64,000 nt of DNA from DASRDZ01 sp035569495 (GTDB lineage Bacteria > Chloroflexota > Dormibacteria > Aeolococcales > Aeolococcaceae). The DNA lies in NCBI GenBank assembly GCA_035569495.1, contig DATMMX010000032.1:1-64000 (forward strand), written 5' to 3'. The position numbers and the translations under genes were made by a program. Positions 1 through 7,438 of the stretch are shown in pieces (within the stretch, counting starts at the first letter, position 1; every line of letters begins with the position of its first letter). The notes beneath the pieces were generated by a model, which was not told the DNA's origin, ran no database searches, and was given only the letters and a program-made list of their open reading frames with translations.

Positions 1-42
1 TGTTCCACGAGGAGCGCAGGAACGGTCGCTGACCCCGAGTCC

Positions 43-278
43 TTACGGACGAACGCTGATGATTGTCTTCCCCTTGCGCCGCTCGGACGGGTTGAGGGCG
101 GCGACGGCGTCGTCGAGGGTCGCGAGTTGCCGATGTTCGTCCGCAGTCCGTCCCGCACCCGCTGGACGATCTCACTCAGTTGGGCGCGATCGGACTCGAC
201 AACGAAGTCAACCGCCTGGCCGTCGGTGGGCCGCGCCTCGGTCGGCCCGACGATGGTCACCAGCGTTCCTCCGGCTCG
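43..278. repeat. Direct repeat, copy A (partner at 1021-1260)
   Basis: The 3' parts of the two oxidoreductase copies align almost base for base with scattered substitutions. Long shared runs include the stretch around cgcacccgctggacgatctc and the stretch around gcggcgacggcgtcgtcgag. The similarity ends at 278 here and at 1260 in the partner. This supports a diverged tandem duplication rather than chance family resemblance. Confidence 0.7.
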
Positions 279-956
279 AATCAGGCCTGCGGACCGCTTC
301 TGGATGTCGCCGCCGATGACGTCGAACACCAGGTTGACTCTTCCGACGTCTTCCAGGACGTCGTTGTCGAGGTCGACGAACTCTTGCGCGCCGAAGTCGA
401 GCGCCTTTTGGCGGTCGGCGGCGCGTCCGGTGCCGATGACCCATGCGCCGGCCTCGCGTGCGAGTTGCGTCACCATCGTCCCGACTGCGCCGGCCGCGCC
501 GTGCGCAAGGACGCTCTGCCCCGCCTGAATGCGGCCGTGCTCGAACAGCCCTTGCCATGCGGTCAGGCCCGAGATCGGCAGGCTCGCGGCCACCGTGTAG
601 TCGACGTCGCCCGGGAGCGGCGCGAGGTTGCGTGCCTCGACGGCCACGTACTCCGCCAGGGTGCCGTCGCGATGCCAGTCCGCGAGGCCGAACACCCGCT
701 GTCCCACCGACAACCCCGTCGTGCCGTACCCGAGAGCGGTGACCACTCCGGCCAGCTCGTGCCCAGGGATCGACGGTGTTCGGTCACGGTCGGCCCGATC
801 GGTCCAGGTCGAGGGCCACGCCATCTCAGTCGGGACGAATCCCGACGCATGAACCTGAACAACGACGTCGTTGATCGCTGCCGGCGGCTCGGGGCGCTCC
901 ACCAGCGTCATCCCGGCCGTTCCCGCAGCCTGGTCCGTCACCACGATCGCCTTCAT
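43..956 (-). pseudogene. MDR-family NAD(P)-dependent oxidoreductase (quinone oxidoreductase-like), frameshifted near the C-terminus
   Basis: Reading leftward from an ATG at 956, the frame stays open and gives a typical zinc-free medium-chain dehydrogenase/reductase. It begins MKAIVVTD, has the GHELAG segment and the AAGAVG nucleotide-binding turn of the Rossmann fold, and continues to RDGLRTNIGN. At about 126-127 one base is missing relative to the family. Restoring it gives the usual ending (LATLDDAVAALN, then GKTII) and a TAA at 43-45, about 304 residues, the normal family length. Without the correction the frame runs off the left edge. Such enzymes reduce quinones or enones with NADPH in the cytoplasm; the substrate cannot be told. 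The shift may be real decay or an assembly error, since a damaged second copy of the same C-terminus lies just upstream at 1021-1260. Confidence 0.75.
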
Positions 957-1020
957 GGGGATTGTCTCCTCGGTCATCTGTCTCTTTGGTGGAAATGTTG
1001 CACCGATGGGCGCGTGCCGC

Positions 1021-1260
1021 TCACGACGAACGCGGATGATCGTCTGCCCGACGATCCGCTCGGTCGGGTTGAAGGCGGCGACGGCGTCGTCGAGGGTCGC
1101 GACCTTGCCGATGCTCGTACGCAGTCGTCCGTCCCGCACCCGCTGGACGATCTCACCCAGTTGGCCACGATCGGAGTCCATTACAAAGTCGATCGCCAGG
1201 CCCTCGGTGGGCCCGCGCCTCGGGCGAGCCGGCGATGGTCACCAGCGTTCCTCCGGCTCG
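1021..1260 (-). pseudogene. C-terminal remnant of a second MDR oxidoreductase
   Basis: Reverse-strand translation gives the last 80 or so residues of the same family as the neighbouring oxidoreductase: GGTLVTIAG, then IVQRVRDGRLRTSIGKVATL and NPTER. Homology starts abruptly at 1260, so the catalytic N-terminus is absent. An extra G near 1216-1220 shifts the frame. A missing C near 1026 removes the expected TGA at 1021-1023, so the frame reads on into the downstream ATG at 956. No start codon or ribosome site can be assigned. It looks like the leftover of a tandem duplication; local sequencing error could explain the indels but not the missing N-terminus. Confidence 0.7.
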
Positions 1261-1338
1261 CTCTCCAGAGCCGAGCCGTGCGGCTGCCGGAACTACTACA
1301 CTCCCCCCTGGGCAGATGCGAGCAGAAGGGTGCTGCGT

Positions 1339-1854
1339 GTGATCCTGGCGAAAGATCGCGACCCTCGATTCACGACAATCCGCCGCGGTGGCACCCTCAG
1401 CGATGCGGATCACCAACTCCTCGCCCTGTGGGCGGCATCGTGCGCGGAGCACGTCCTTTACCTCTTCGAGTCGGCCCGGCCTGGGGACCAGCGACCGCGT
1501 CAGGCGATCGAGCAGGCCCGTGCCTGGGTGCGCGGCGAGATCACCATGACGCAGGCTCGCGCGGCGGCCGGCCATGCAAACGCCGCGGCCAGAGATCTGG
1601 GTGGGGCAGCACGGCATGCCGCGTACGCTGCCGCCCAGGCCGCCGCAGTCGCACACGTCGCCGCGCACGAGCTCGGTGCGGCCGCCTATGCGATCAAGGC
1701 CGCACGTGCTGCCGCGCCGACAGGAGACGGCGAGACCGCACGGCGACTCGAGTGCCAGTGGCAGCGCGACCAACTCCCGGAGGCGATTCGCGAACTCGTA
1801 CTCGACGACCAGCGGTTGCGGAACGACATCTGCTGGTCGGCGTTCGACGGCTGA
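1339..1854 (+). CDS. Putative immunity-type protein (Imm-5-like helical domain)
   Basis: This gene encodes 171 residues from a GTG at 1339, chosen because AGAAGG lies about 8 bases upstream; GTG 1330 would sit directly on that site. From about residue 25 the protein shows LWAASCAEHVLYLFE, then a PGD..PR.AIEQAR pattern and a long alanine-rich helical region with AA.HAAY and AA..VAHVA. This matches my memory of the small Imm-5-like family often labelled putative immunity protein. There is no signal peptide or membrane segment, so it is probably cytoplasmic. No toxin gene lies beside it, so an anti-toxin role is unproven; in that family most members are likewise orphans. The gene points away from the decayed oxidoreductases. 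Confidence 0.6.
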   Translation: MILAKDRDPRFTTIRRGGTLSDADHQLLALWAASCAEHVLYLFESARPGDQRPRQAIEQARAWVRGEITMTQARAAAGHANAAARDLGGAARHAAYAAAQAAAVAHVAAHELGAAAYAIKAARAAAPTGDGETARRLECQWQRDQLPEAIRELVLDDQRLRNDICWSAFDG

Positions 1855-2054
1855 GAGCGCGTCGGGGCCGACGGCGTCAGTCTTTCTGCGCACCGCGACC
1901 AGCAGCAGCGCACTCCTGTGCGCCCGTGGCGGGCCGTGGCCCGGGCGTCCAAACAGCGGAGCGGCTACGCCGCGAAATGCGGGGGAGACGCGACCCCTCT
2001 CCCCGCACCCCCCTCTACCCAGGGGACGAGCCCCCTCCCCCAGGGAACCCTGTC
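1855..2054. other. Intergenic region, no gene seen
   Basis: Two hundred bases between convergent genes. The sequence is C-rich near 1995-2050, with runs of cccc. I see no tRNA, credible ORF, convincing terminator hairpin or repeat. Confidence 0.5.
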
Positions 2055-3419
2055 CTACCTGGGCAGGATCGACCCTGGCGTCGCCAGCGCGGGCAGCGGC
2101 GGGATCACCAGGCCGGTGCCTGCTCCGCCGGCGGCGGTGTTCGGCTGCTGTGCCTGCGCCTGCACCGGCCGTGTCGCTGCCGCGTGTGGTGCCGGCGCGG
2201 CCGTCTTCGCCGAGCGCTGCTGCGGCGCGGCCGGTGCGGGTCCATTCGCCGCCGCTCCGGGCGACGGCACCACCTGGTTGCTGCACACCCAAACCCCCAT
2301 CGTCCCCGCGTACAGCTCGCAGATCGGATACTGCAGCACCCCCGACGTCAGCGGCGAAGCCTGAGGATCGGGATCCTCGTACACGAAGACGCCGGGATCG
2401 GTGTAGTACGCGCCGCGCTCGCTGTACGGCTGGTAGATGTTGCCCTGCTCGCTGCCCGTCCTCCAGCCCGACCCGCAGTCGTTCTGGTTGGCGGTGCTCC
2501 CGCTGTTGCAGTCGGGCGAGCGCCAGTTGGTGCTGTTCTGGTCGTTGTAGACCGACTGGTCAGCACACTTGGTGCAGCCGCCCTGGTACGCCTTGCGGCG
2601 AGACGTGTCCGCACCGGCGCAGAGACCGTCGGCGCACGCGCCGGTGCCCGCGTCGGCCGCGCGCAGCGGGTTGTGCATGTCGGTGGGGTCGACGTTCTTG
2701 CTGACCAGCGACGCCGGGTCGCTCGCACTGCCCTGCAGGTGCGTGTTGGCCTGCACCGCGCCGCCGTCCGACGGGCCGTTGGCCACGCGCCGGTCCTTGC
2801 CGTGGTCGGCAGTGGGGTTGACGGCGTCGTGCTCGCCGTTGTCGAGGTTGTCGTCGGCGCCGAAGTACACCTGCTGGTTGGTGACGGCATCCGCGGGGTT
2901 GCGCTTGGCGGTGTTCAACTGCACGACGCTCACCGACGGCTGTCCCGGCGTGCCGACGAACTGCTGCGGCAACGGGAAAGCCCCCTGTCCGCCGCCGATC
3001 ACCCACGTCGCCACGTCGGTCGCGAAGCCGATCGGGTTGACCAGGATGAAGGTGCCCGTCCCGGTGTCGAAGCGCAGCATGTAGGTGGTGCCGTTGCCGG
3101 GGTCGACCGCGACCGACCCCGCATGCGGGCTCTGCCCGTTGGCAAGCTGGTCGCTGTTGATCGACAGCACGTGCCAGCGCTGTGCGTAGCCGCCGCTGCC
3201 CGCGTTGAGCTGCAGTGTCGCGTTGTGGCAGCCGGGCTCGGTGGACTGGGGCTGGTCGTTGCGGTCGGCGGCCTTCGAGCAGCCCTGCTGGGCGGGGTTG
3301 TAGCCGCCGCCGCTGACCGCCTGGGCGTGCAGCGTGGTCAGCGCGAGGCCGCCGGCGACGAGCGCGGTGGTGGCGGCGGCGCCGAGCGTGGCGCGCAGGG
3401 TGCGGGTGGTCGACTGCAT
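2055..3419 (-). CDS. Secreted cysteine-rich protein of unknown function
   Basis: The protein is 454 residues from ATG 3419, which has GGAGG ten bases upstream; the open frame extends much further, but only this start is followed by a signal peptide. Residues 1-35 form a Sec signal (basic start, alanine/leucine core, cleavage near AQA-VSGGG). The mature part has ten cysteines in pairs and singles (ACADGLC, GGCTKC, IC, VC), which suggests disulfides and an extracellular location. The middle contains an asparagine/aspartate-rich region. The last 80 residues are a proline/alanine/glutamine-rich tail. I recognise no catalytic motif and no family. It is divergent from radA across a 156-base gap and has no partner gene, so its role is unknown. 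Confidence 0.8.
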   Translation of the reverse strand: MQSTTRTLRATLGAAATTALVAGGLALTTLHAQAVSGGGYNPAQQGCSKAADRNDQPQSTEPGCHNATLQLNAGSGGYAQRWHVLSINSDQLANGQSPHAGSVAVDPGNGTTYMLRFDTGTGTFILVNPIGFATDVATWVIGGGQGAFPLPQQFVGTPGQPSVSVVQLNTAKRNPADAVTNQQVYFGADDNLDNGEHDAVNPTADHGKDRRVANGPSDGGAVQANTHLQGSASDPASLVSKNVDPTDMHNPLRAADAGTGACADGLCAGADTSRRKAYQGGCTKCADQSVYNDQNSTNWRSPDCNSGSTANQNDCGSGWRTGSEQGNIYQPYSERGAYYTDPGVFVYEDPDPQASPLTSGVLQYPICELYAGTMGVWVCSNQVVPSPGAAANGPAPAAPQQRSAKTAAPAPHAAATRPVQAQAQQPNTAAGGAGTGLVIPPLPALATPGSILPR

Positions 3420-3538
3420 GCTGGCTGTGTGCCTCCGGTGGCCTTGCTGGTGCCGTCCCTTCCCCCGGCTATGTGACGGCCCGGCGGGGGCGGGTCTTGC
3501 ACACGACCGAAGCATTCTTCTGTCTTCGCAGAACCACC

Positions 3539-3575
3539 TTGACGTACCGTACATGCGTTCGGTAGGCTGCCCGAC
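3539..3575 (+). promoter_or_regulatory. radA promoter, predicted leaderless transcript
   Basis: TTGACG at 3539-3544, an 18-base spacer and TAGGCT at 3563-3568. A start site about seven bases after the -10 box falls at 3575-3576, which is the A of the radA ATG. There is no Shine-Dalgarno sequence before that ATG. Confidence 0.55.
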
Positions 3576-4973
3576 ATGGCCACCGCACCCGCCGCCCGCC
3601 GCCCCACCGCCGCCCGCGTGCGGCACGTCTGCACCGCCTGTGGCGCCGAGTCGCCGAAGTGGCAGGGCCGCTGCCCCGGGTGCGGGGAGTGGAACACCCT
3701 GGCCGAATCCGCGGCCGAGGCGCCGCGGCTCGTCGCCGGACGGGTGCGGCCCGCCGGCTCGGGCCTGGGACTCGTGGCCACCCCGCGCCGGCTCGACTCC
3801 CTGAGCACCACCGACGCCACCCGCATGCCAAGCGGCCTGGCCGAGTGCGACCGGGTGCTCGGCGGGGGAGTGGTGCCCGGCTCGCTGATCCTGCTCGGCG
3901 GCGACCCGGGGATCGGCAAGTCGACGCTGGCGCTGCAGCTCGCCCGCCGCTTCGGCCGCCCCGACCGCCCCGCCCTGTACTGCACCGGGGAGGAGTCGGC
4001 CGCCCAGCTCGCCATGCGGGCGGAGCGGATCGACTGCGCCTGCGCCGAGGTCGCCGTGCTCCCCGAGACCGACCTCGACGTGCTGCTGGGCACCATCGAG
4101 GCCTGCGCGCCACCGCTGGCGGTGGTCGACTCCATCCAGACCGTCTACGACGCCGCCGTCCCGGGCGTGCCCGGCAGCGTCACCCAGGTGCGTGAGGCGG
4201 TGGCCCGGCTGCTGCTCTGCGCCAAGTCGACCGGCGTGCCCGTGGTGGTGGTCGGCCACGTCACCAAGGAGGGGGCAATCGCCGGCCCGCGCACCCTGGA
4301 GCACATGGTCGACGTCGTCCTCTACCTGGAGGGCGAGCGCCACGGCGACCACCGCCTGCTCCGCGGCATCAAGAACCGCTTCGGCGCCACCGGCGAGCTC
4401 GGCATCTTCGTCATGGGCGAGGCGGGGATGGCCGAGGCCGAATCGCCCGGCCGCGCCTTCCTCGACGAGGGCTCGCTGGGCGTGCCCGGCAACACCCTGA
4501 CGGTCACCTGCGAAGGCTCCCGGCCGCTCGCCGTCGAGGTCCAGGCGCTCGCCGCCAGGACCCACTTCGGCCTGCCCCGCCGCACCGCCTCCGGCTTCGA
4601 CCTGGGCCGCCTGCACCTGCTCCTCGCGGTCTTGGAGAACCGCGCCGGGCTGCCCTTCGGCGAGGCCGACGTCTACGTCAACGCGGTCGGCGGCGTCCGC
4701 CTGGTCGAGCCCGCGGTCGACCTGGCGGTGGCCCTGGCCATCGTCTCCTCGGTGAAGAAGGCGCCCCTGCCCACCGGCTGCGCAGTGCTCGGTGAGATCG
4801 GCCTCGGTGGCGAGGTGCGCCGGGTCCGCCGCATGGAGCAGCGCCTCCAGGAGGCCGCCGCGCTCGGCCTCGGACGGGCCGTGGTCCCGGCCGGATACGG
4901 CGGCGCCGCACCCGCCGGGATGCGCCTGCATCGCGTCGCCACTCTCGCGGAGGGCGTGCGACTGCTGTCCTGA
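3576..4973 (+). CDS. radA: DNA repair protein RadA (Sms)
   Basis: This 465-residue RecA-like ATPase works in recombination, processing branched DNA intermediates and extending strand exchange. An N-terminal zinc finger (CTACGAESPKWQGRCPGCGEW) starts near residue 16. Walker A is GGDPGIGKST near residue 109. The RadA-specific KNRFGATGELG motif lies near residue 267. A Lon-like C-terminal domain with NAVGGVRLVEPAVDLA closes the protein. Length and domain order are standard for the family. It is the first gene of the housekeeping run toward ispD and cysS, and the promoter just upstream predicts a leaderless message. In Bacillus disA follows radA; here the next gene is the PIN/TRAM protein. Confidence 0.97.
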   Translation: MATAPAARRPTAARVRHVCTACGAESPKWQGRCPGCGEWNTLAESAAEAPRLVAGRVRPAGSGLGLVATPRRLDSLSTTDATRMPSGLAECDRVLGGGVVPGSLILLGGDPGIGKSTLALQLARRFGRPDRPALYCTGEESAAQLAMRAERIDCACAEVAVLPETDLDVLLGTIEACAPPLAVVDSIQTVYDAAVPGVPGSVTQVREAVARLLLCAKSTGVPVVVVGHVTKEGAIAGPRTLEHMVDVVLYLEGERHGDHRLLRGIKNRFGATGELGIFVMGEAGMAEAESPGRAFLDEGSLGVPGNTLTVTCEGSRPLAVEVQALAARTHFGLPRRTASGFDLGRLHLLLAVLENRAGLPFGEADVYVNAVGGVRLVEPAVDLAVALAIVSSVKKAPLPTGCAVLGEIGLGGEVRRVRRMEQRLQEAAALGLGRAVVPAGYGGAAPAGMRLHRVATLAEGVRLLS

Positions 4974-5028
4974 GCCGGCCCACCCCGGCAAACACCGAAA
5001 GCGCCCCGGCTGCGACGAAGTCGTGGCG

Positions 5029-5055
5029 TTGTGTACGACTGGCCTGTGGTTCAAT
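5029..5055 (+). promoter_or_regulatory. Possible internal promoter for the PIN/TRAM gene
   Basis: TTGTGT at 5029-5034 and TTCAAT at 5050-5055 lie in the 90-base gap after radA. The -10-like box ends eight bases before ATG 5064, which again suggests a leaderless start. Both hexamers are imperfect. Confidence 0.3.
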
Positions 5056-5063
5056 CGAGGCCC

Positions 5064-6281
5064 ATGCCCCGCCACGACCCGGCCCCCCTCAAGCGCATCC
5101 GCCGCCTCGCCCGCCTGGTCGGGGCGCTGGTCGGCCTGCTCGGCGGTGTCTTCTACGGGCTCTGGATCATCTCCAACTCGCAGGGCCCGCTCCACAGCGA
5201 CCGCACCGTCGCCCTCATCGCCCTGCTCGCCGCGGGCGCCGCCGGGCTGATCAGCGGCGCGCTGGCCGGCCCGCTGCTCAGCGTCGAGCCCTTCCTCTGG
5301 CTGGAGCGGACGCTGGAGACCGCGCCCGCGGGGGAGCTGCTCGGCGGTGTCCTCGGCCTGCTGGTCGGCCTGGTGGTCTCCGCGCTGGTCGCGGTGCTGC
5401 TCAGCGGCATCCCCGCGGGCATCGGCTACTTCGTCGCCCTGGTGCTGGCCATCGCCTTCGTCTACATCGGCGTCCACACCGGCATGCGGCGCAGGGTGGA
5501 CGTCGCCGCCGTGTTCTCCCAGGCCGCCCGCCGCCCCGGCGGCCGGACGACCGCGGCGTCGATCGTCGACGACGACGGCCCCCCGCCGCAGGACGGCCCG
5601 CCGGTGCTGGTCGACACCAGCGTGCTCATCGACGGCCGCATCCTCGACATCGTGGCCACCGGCTTCATCCCCGGCCGCCTGGTCATCCCCAGCTTCGTGC
5701 TCGAAGAGCTGCAGCGCGTCGCCGACGCCGGCGACCCGATGCGCCGTTCCCGCGGCCGCCGTGGCCTCAACGTGGTCGAGACCCTCAAGAACAGCCCCGA
5801 CGTGGTCTGCGAGATCCTCGACACCGACATCCCCGGCGCCTCCGAGGTGGACTGGCGGCTGATCAAGCTGGCCCGGCAGATGGGCGCCGGCCTGATGACC
5901 AACGACTTCAACCTCAACAAGCTGGCCCGGGTCGAGGGTCTGCGCGTGCTCAACCTCAACGACCTGGCCAATGCACTCAAGCCCATCGTGAGCGCCGGCG
6001 AGACCATGGAGGTGACCATCGTCAAGGACGGCAAGGAGCCGCACCAGGGCGTGGGCTACCTCGACGATGGCACGATGGTGGTCGTGGAGAACGGCCGCCG
6101 CCACATCGACAGCACCGTGCCGGTCACCGTCACCAGCGTGCTGCAGACGCCCGCCGGCCGGATGATCTTCGCCATGGTGGGCTCGCCCGACGACGCGCCC
6201 CTGCCGCCGCCTCGCAACGGCGGTACCGGCGCCCCCACCCGGCGCCCCGGCACCCGGCCGACCCGGGTCGGCAACCGCTGA
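5064..6281 (+). CDS. Membrane-anchored PIN/TRAM-domain protein (YacL-like)
   Basis: The product is 405 residues from ATG 5064; an in-frame ATG at 5031 exists but overlaps the putative promoter. Residues 12-150 form about four hydrophobic helices. A PIN nuclease domain follows (VDTSVLIDGR, then VLEELQRVAD, then MTNDFNLNKLA), with the acidic residues expected to bind Mg. It is followed by a TRAM domain (VEVTIVKDG to VTVTSVLQT) that may bind RNA. YacL-type proteins are conserved beside radA and ispD in Gram-positive bacteria. The architecture predicts a membrane-tethered ribonuclease, but the substrate is not established from sequence. The C-terminal tail is basic and proline-rich. Its TGA at 6279-6281 overlaps the proposed start of ispD. 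Confidence 0.9.
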   Translation: MPRHDPAPLKRIRRLARLVGALVGLLGGVFYGLWIISNSQGPLHSDRTVALIALLAAGAAGLISGALAGPLLSVEPFLWLERTLETAPAGELLGGVLGLLVGLVVSALVAVLLSGIPAGIGYFVALVLAIAFVYIGVHTGMRRRVDVAAVFSQAARRPGGRTTAASIVDDDGPPPQDGPPVLVDTSVLIDGRILDIVATGFIPGRLVIPSFVLEELQRVADAGDPMRRSRGRRGLNVVETLKNSPDVVCEILDTDIPGASEVDWRLIKLARQMGAGLMTNDFNLNKLARVEGLRVLNLNDLANALKPIVSAGETMEVTIVKDGKEPHQGVGYLDDGTMVVVENGRRHIDSTVPVTVTSVLQTPAGRMIFAMVGSPDDAPLPPPRNGGTGAPTRRPGTRPTRVGNR

Positions 6282-6949
6282 GCGTCGCCGCCGTCGTCCC
6301 CGCCTACGGCCGGGGCGTGCGCATGGGAGCCGACAAGCTCTGGCTCGACGTCGCCGGCCGCCCCCTGATCGCCTGGACCCTGCAGGCGCTGAGCGCGGCG
6401 AGCTGCTTCGACACGGTCTGCCTGGTGGCGCCAACCGAGCGCTGGGACGCGCTGGAGGAAGAGGGCGCCGCCGCGCGAATCGCCGACCTTCGCCTGGTCG
6501 AGGGCGGCGACCACCGCCAGGACTCGGTGCGCGCCGGCCTCGCCGCGGTGCCCGGCGCCGAGCACGTCCTGGTCCACGACGCGGCCCGACCCCTCTGCCC
6601 CCCCGACGTCTTCCACCGCGTCCTCGACGCCGCCCGGCGGCACGGCGCGGTGACCGCCGCGGTGCCCGTGGTCGACAGCATCAAGCGGGTCACCGGCGAC
6701 GGCCGCGTGGTCGAGACCATCGACCGCGGCGAGCTGGTCGCGGTGCAGACGCCGCAGGGCTTCCGCGCCGACATCCTCGCCGCCGCCCACCGCCGCGCCC
6801 TCGCCGACGCGGTACGCGCCGACGACGACTGCGCCCTGGTCGAGCGCATGGGCGTCGAGGTCCACGTGGTCATGGGCGACCCGGTCAACCTCAAGGTGAC
6901 CCGCCCCGTCGACCTCGACGCGGTGCGCGCCGCGGTGCAGGCCGAATGA
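6278..6949 (+). CDS. ispD: 2-C-methyl-D-erythritol 4-phosphate cytidylyltransferase, probable CTG start
   Basis: The enzyme couples CTP to methylerythritol phosphate in the MEP isoprenoid pathway. Diagnostic segments are VAAVVPAYGRGVRMG (nucleotide loop; usually PAAGRG), HDAARPL, AVPVVDSIK, TPQGF and DDCALVE. The first ATG in frame (6317) would remove the nucleotide loop, and there is no ATG or GTG upstream of that loop. The best start is therefore CTG 6278, which overlaps the preceding stop as CTGA in the manner of the usual ATGA junctions in this operon. That gives 223 residues, close to the family norm. It ends with an ATGA overlap to ispF. The start is inference; the identity is secure. 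Confidence 0.9.
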   Translation: MSVAAVVPAYGRGVRMGADKLWLDVAGRPLIAWTLQALSAASCFDTVCLVAPTERWDALEEEGAAARIADLRLVEGGDHRQDSVRAGLAAVPGAEHVLVHDAARPLCPPDVFHRVLDAARRHGAVTAAVPVVDSIKRVTGDGRVVETIDRGELVAVQTPQGFRADILAAAHRRALADAVRADDDCALVERMGVEVHVVMGDPVNLKVTRPVDLDAVRAAVQAE

Positions 6950-7431
6950 CCACGCTGCGCGTCGGCCACGGCATCGACGCCCACCGCCTCGTCCCCGGGC
7001 GTCCGCTGCTGCTCGGCGGCGTCGAGGTCCCCCACGACCACGGACTCGAAGGCCACTCCGACGGCGACGTCGCCACCCATGCGCTCGCCGACGCGGTGCT
7101 CGGCGCCGCCGGCGAGGGCGACCTCGGCCGCCACTTCCCCTCCGGAGACGAGCGCTGGCGCGGGGTGAGCAGCCTGGTGCTCCTGCAGCACGCCGCCGAG
7201 CTGGCCCGGCGGAAGGGCCTGGTGGTCGACTCGGCGCAGGTGGTGGTGATCTGCGAGCGCCCGCGCCTGGCGCCCCACGTCGAGGCGATGCAACAGGCGC
7301 TGGCCGGGGCGCTCGGCGTCGAGCCGGCGCAGGTGGCGGTGAGCGCCACCACCACCGACGGCATGGGCATGACCGGCCGCGGCGAGGGCATCGCGGCGTC
7401 GGCGGTGGTGCTGCTCGCCCCGATATCCTGA
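6946..7431 (+). CDS. ispF: 2-C-methyl-D-erythritol 2,4-cyclodiphosphate synthase
   Basis: This 161-residue trimeric enzyme of the MEP pathway cyclises CDP-methylerythritol phosphate, losing CMP. The metal-binding start GHGIDAHRL (Asp and His near residues 10-12) and the HSDGDVATHALADA segment (His near 44) are intact, as is the TTTDGMG nucleotide loop near the C-terminus. It directly follows ispD with an ATGA overlap, so two sequential pathway steps are translationally coupled. Length is standard. Confidence 0.97.
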   Translation: MTTLRVGHGIDAHRLVPGRPLLLGGVEVPHDHGLEGHSDGDVATHALADAVLGAAGEGDLGRHFPSGDERWRGVSSLVLLQHAAELARRKGLVVDSAQVVVICERPRLAPHVEAMQQALAGALGVEPAQVAVSATTTDGMGMTGRGEGIAASAVVLLAPIS

Positions 7432-7438
7432 CGCCGCC

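Noticed and set aside
2055..6434. A 1459-residue minus-strand frame running antisense through radA and the PIN/TRAM gene
   Set aside because: Only its last 454 residues, from ATG 3419, form a real protein with a signal peptide. The rest is an antisense shadow of well-identified plus-strand genes in GC-rich DNA.
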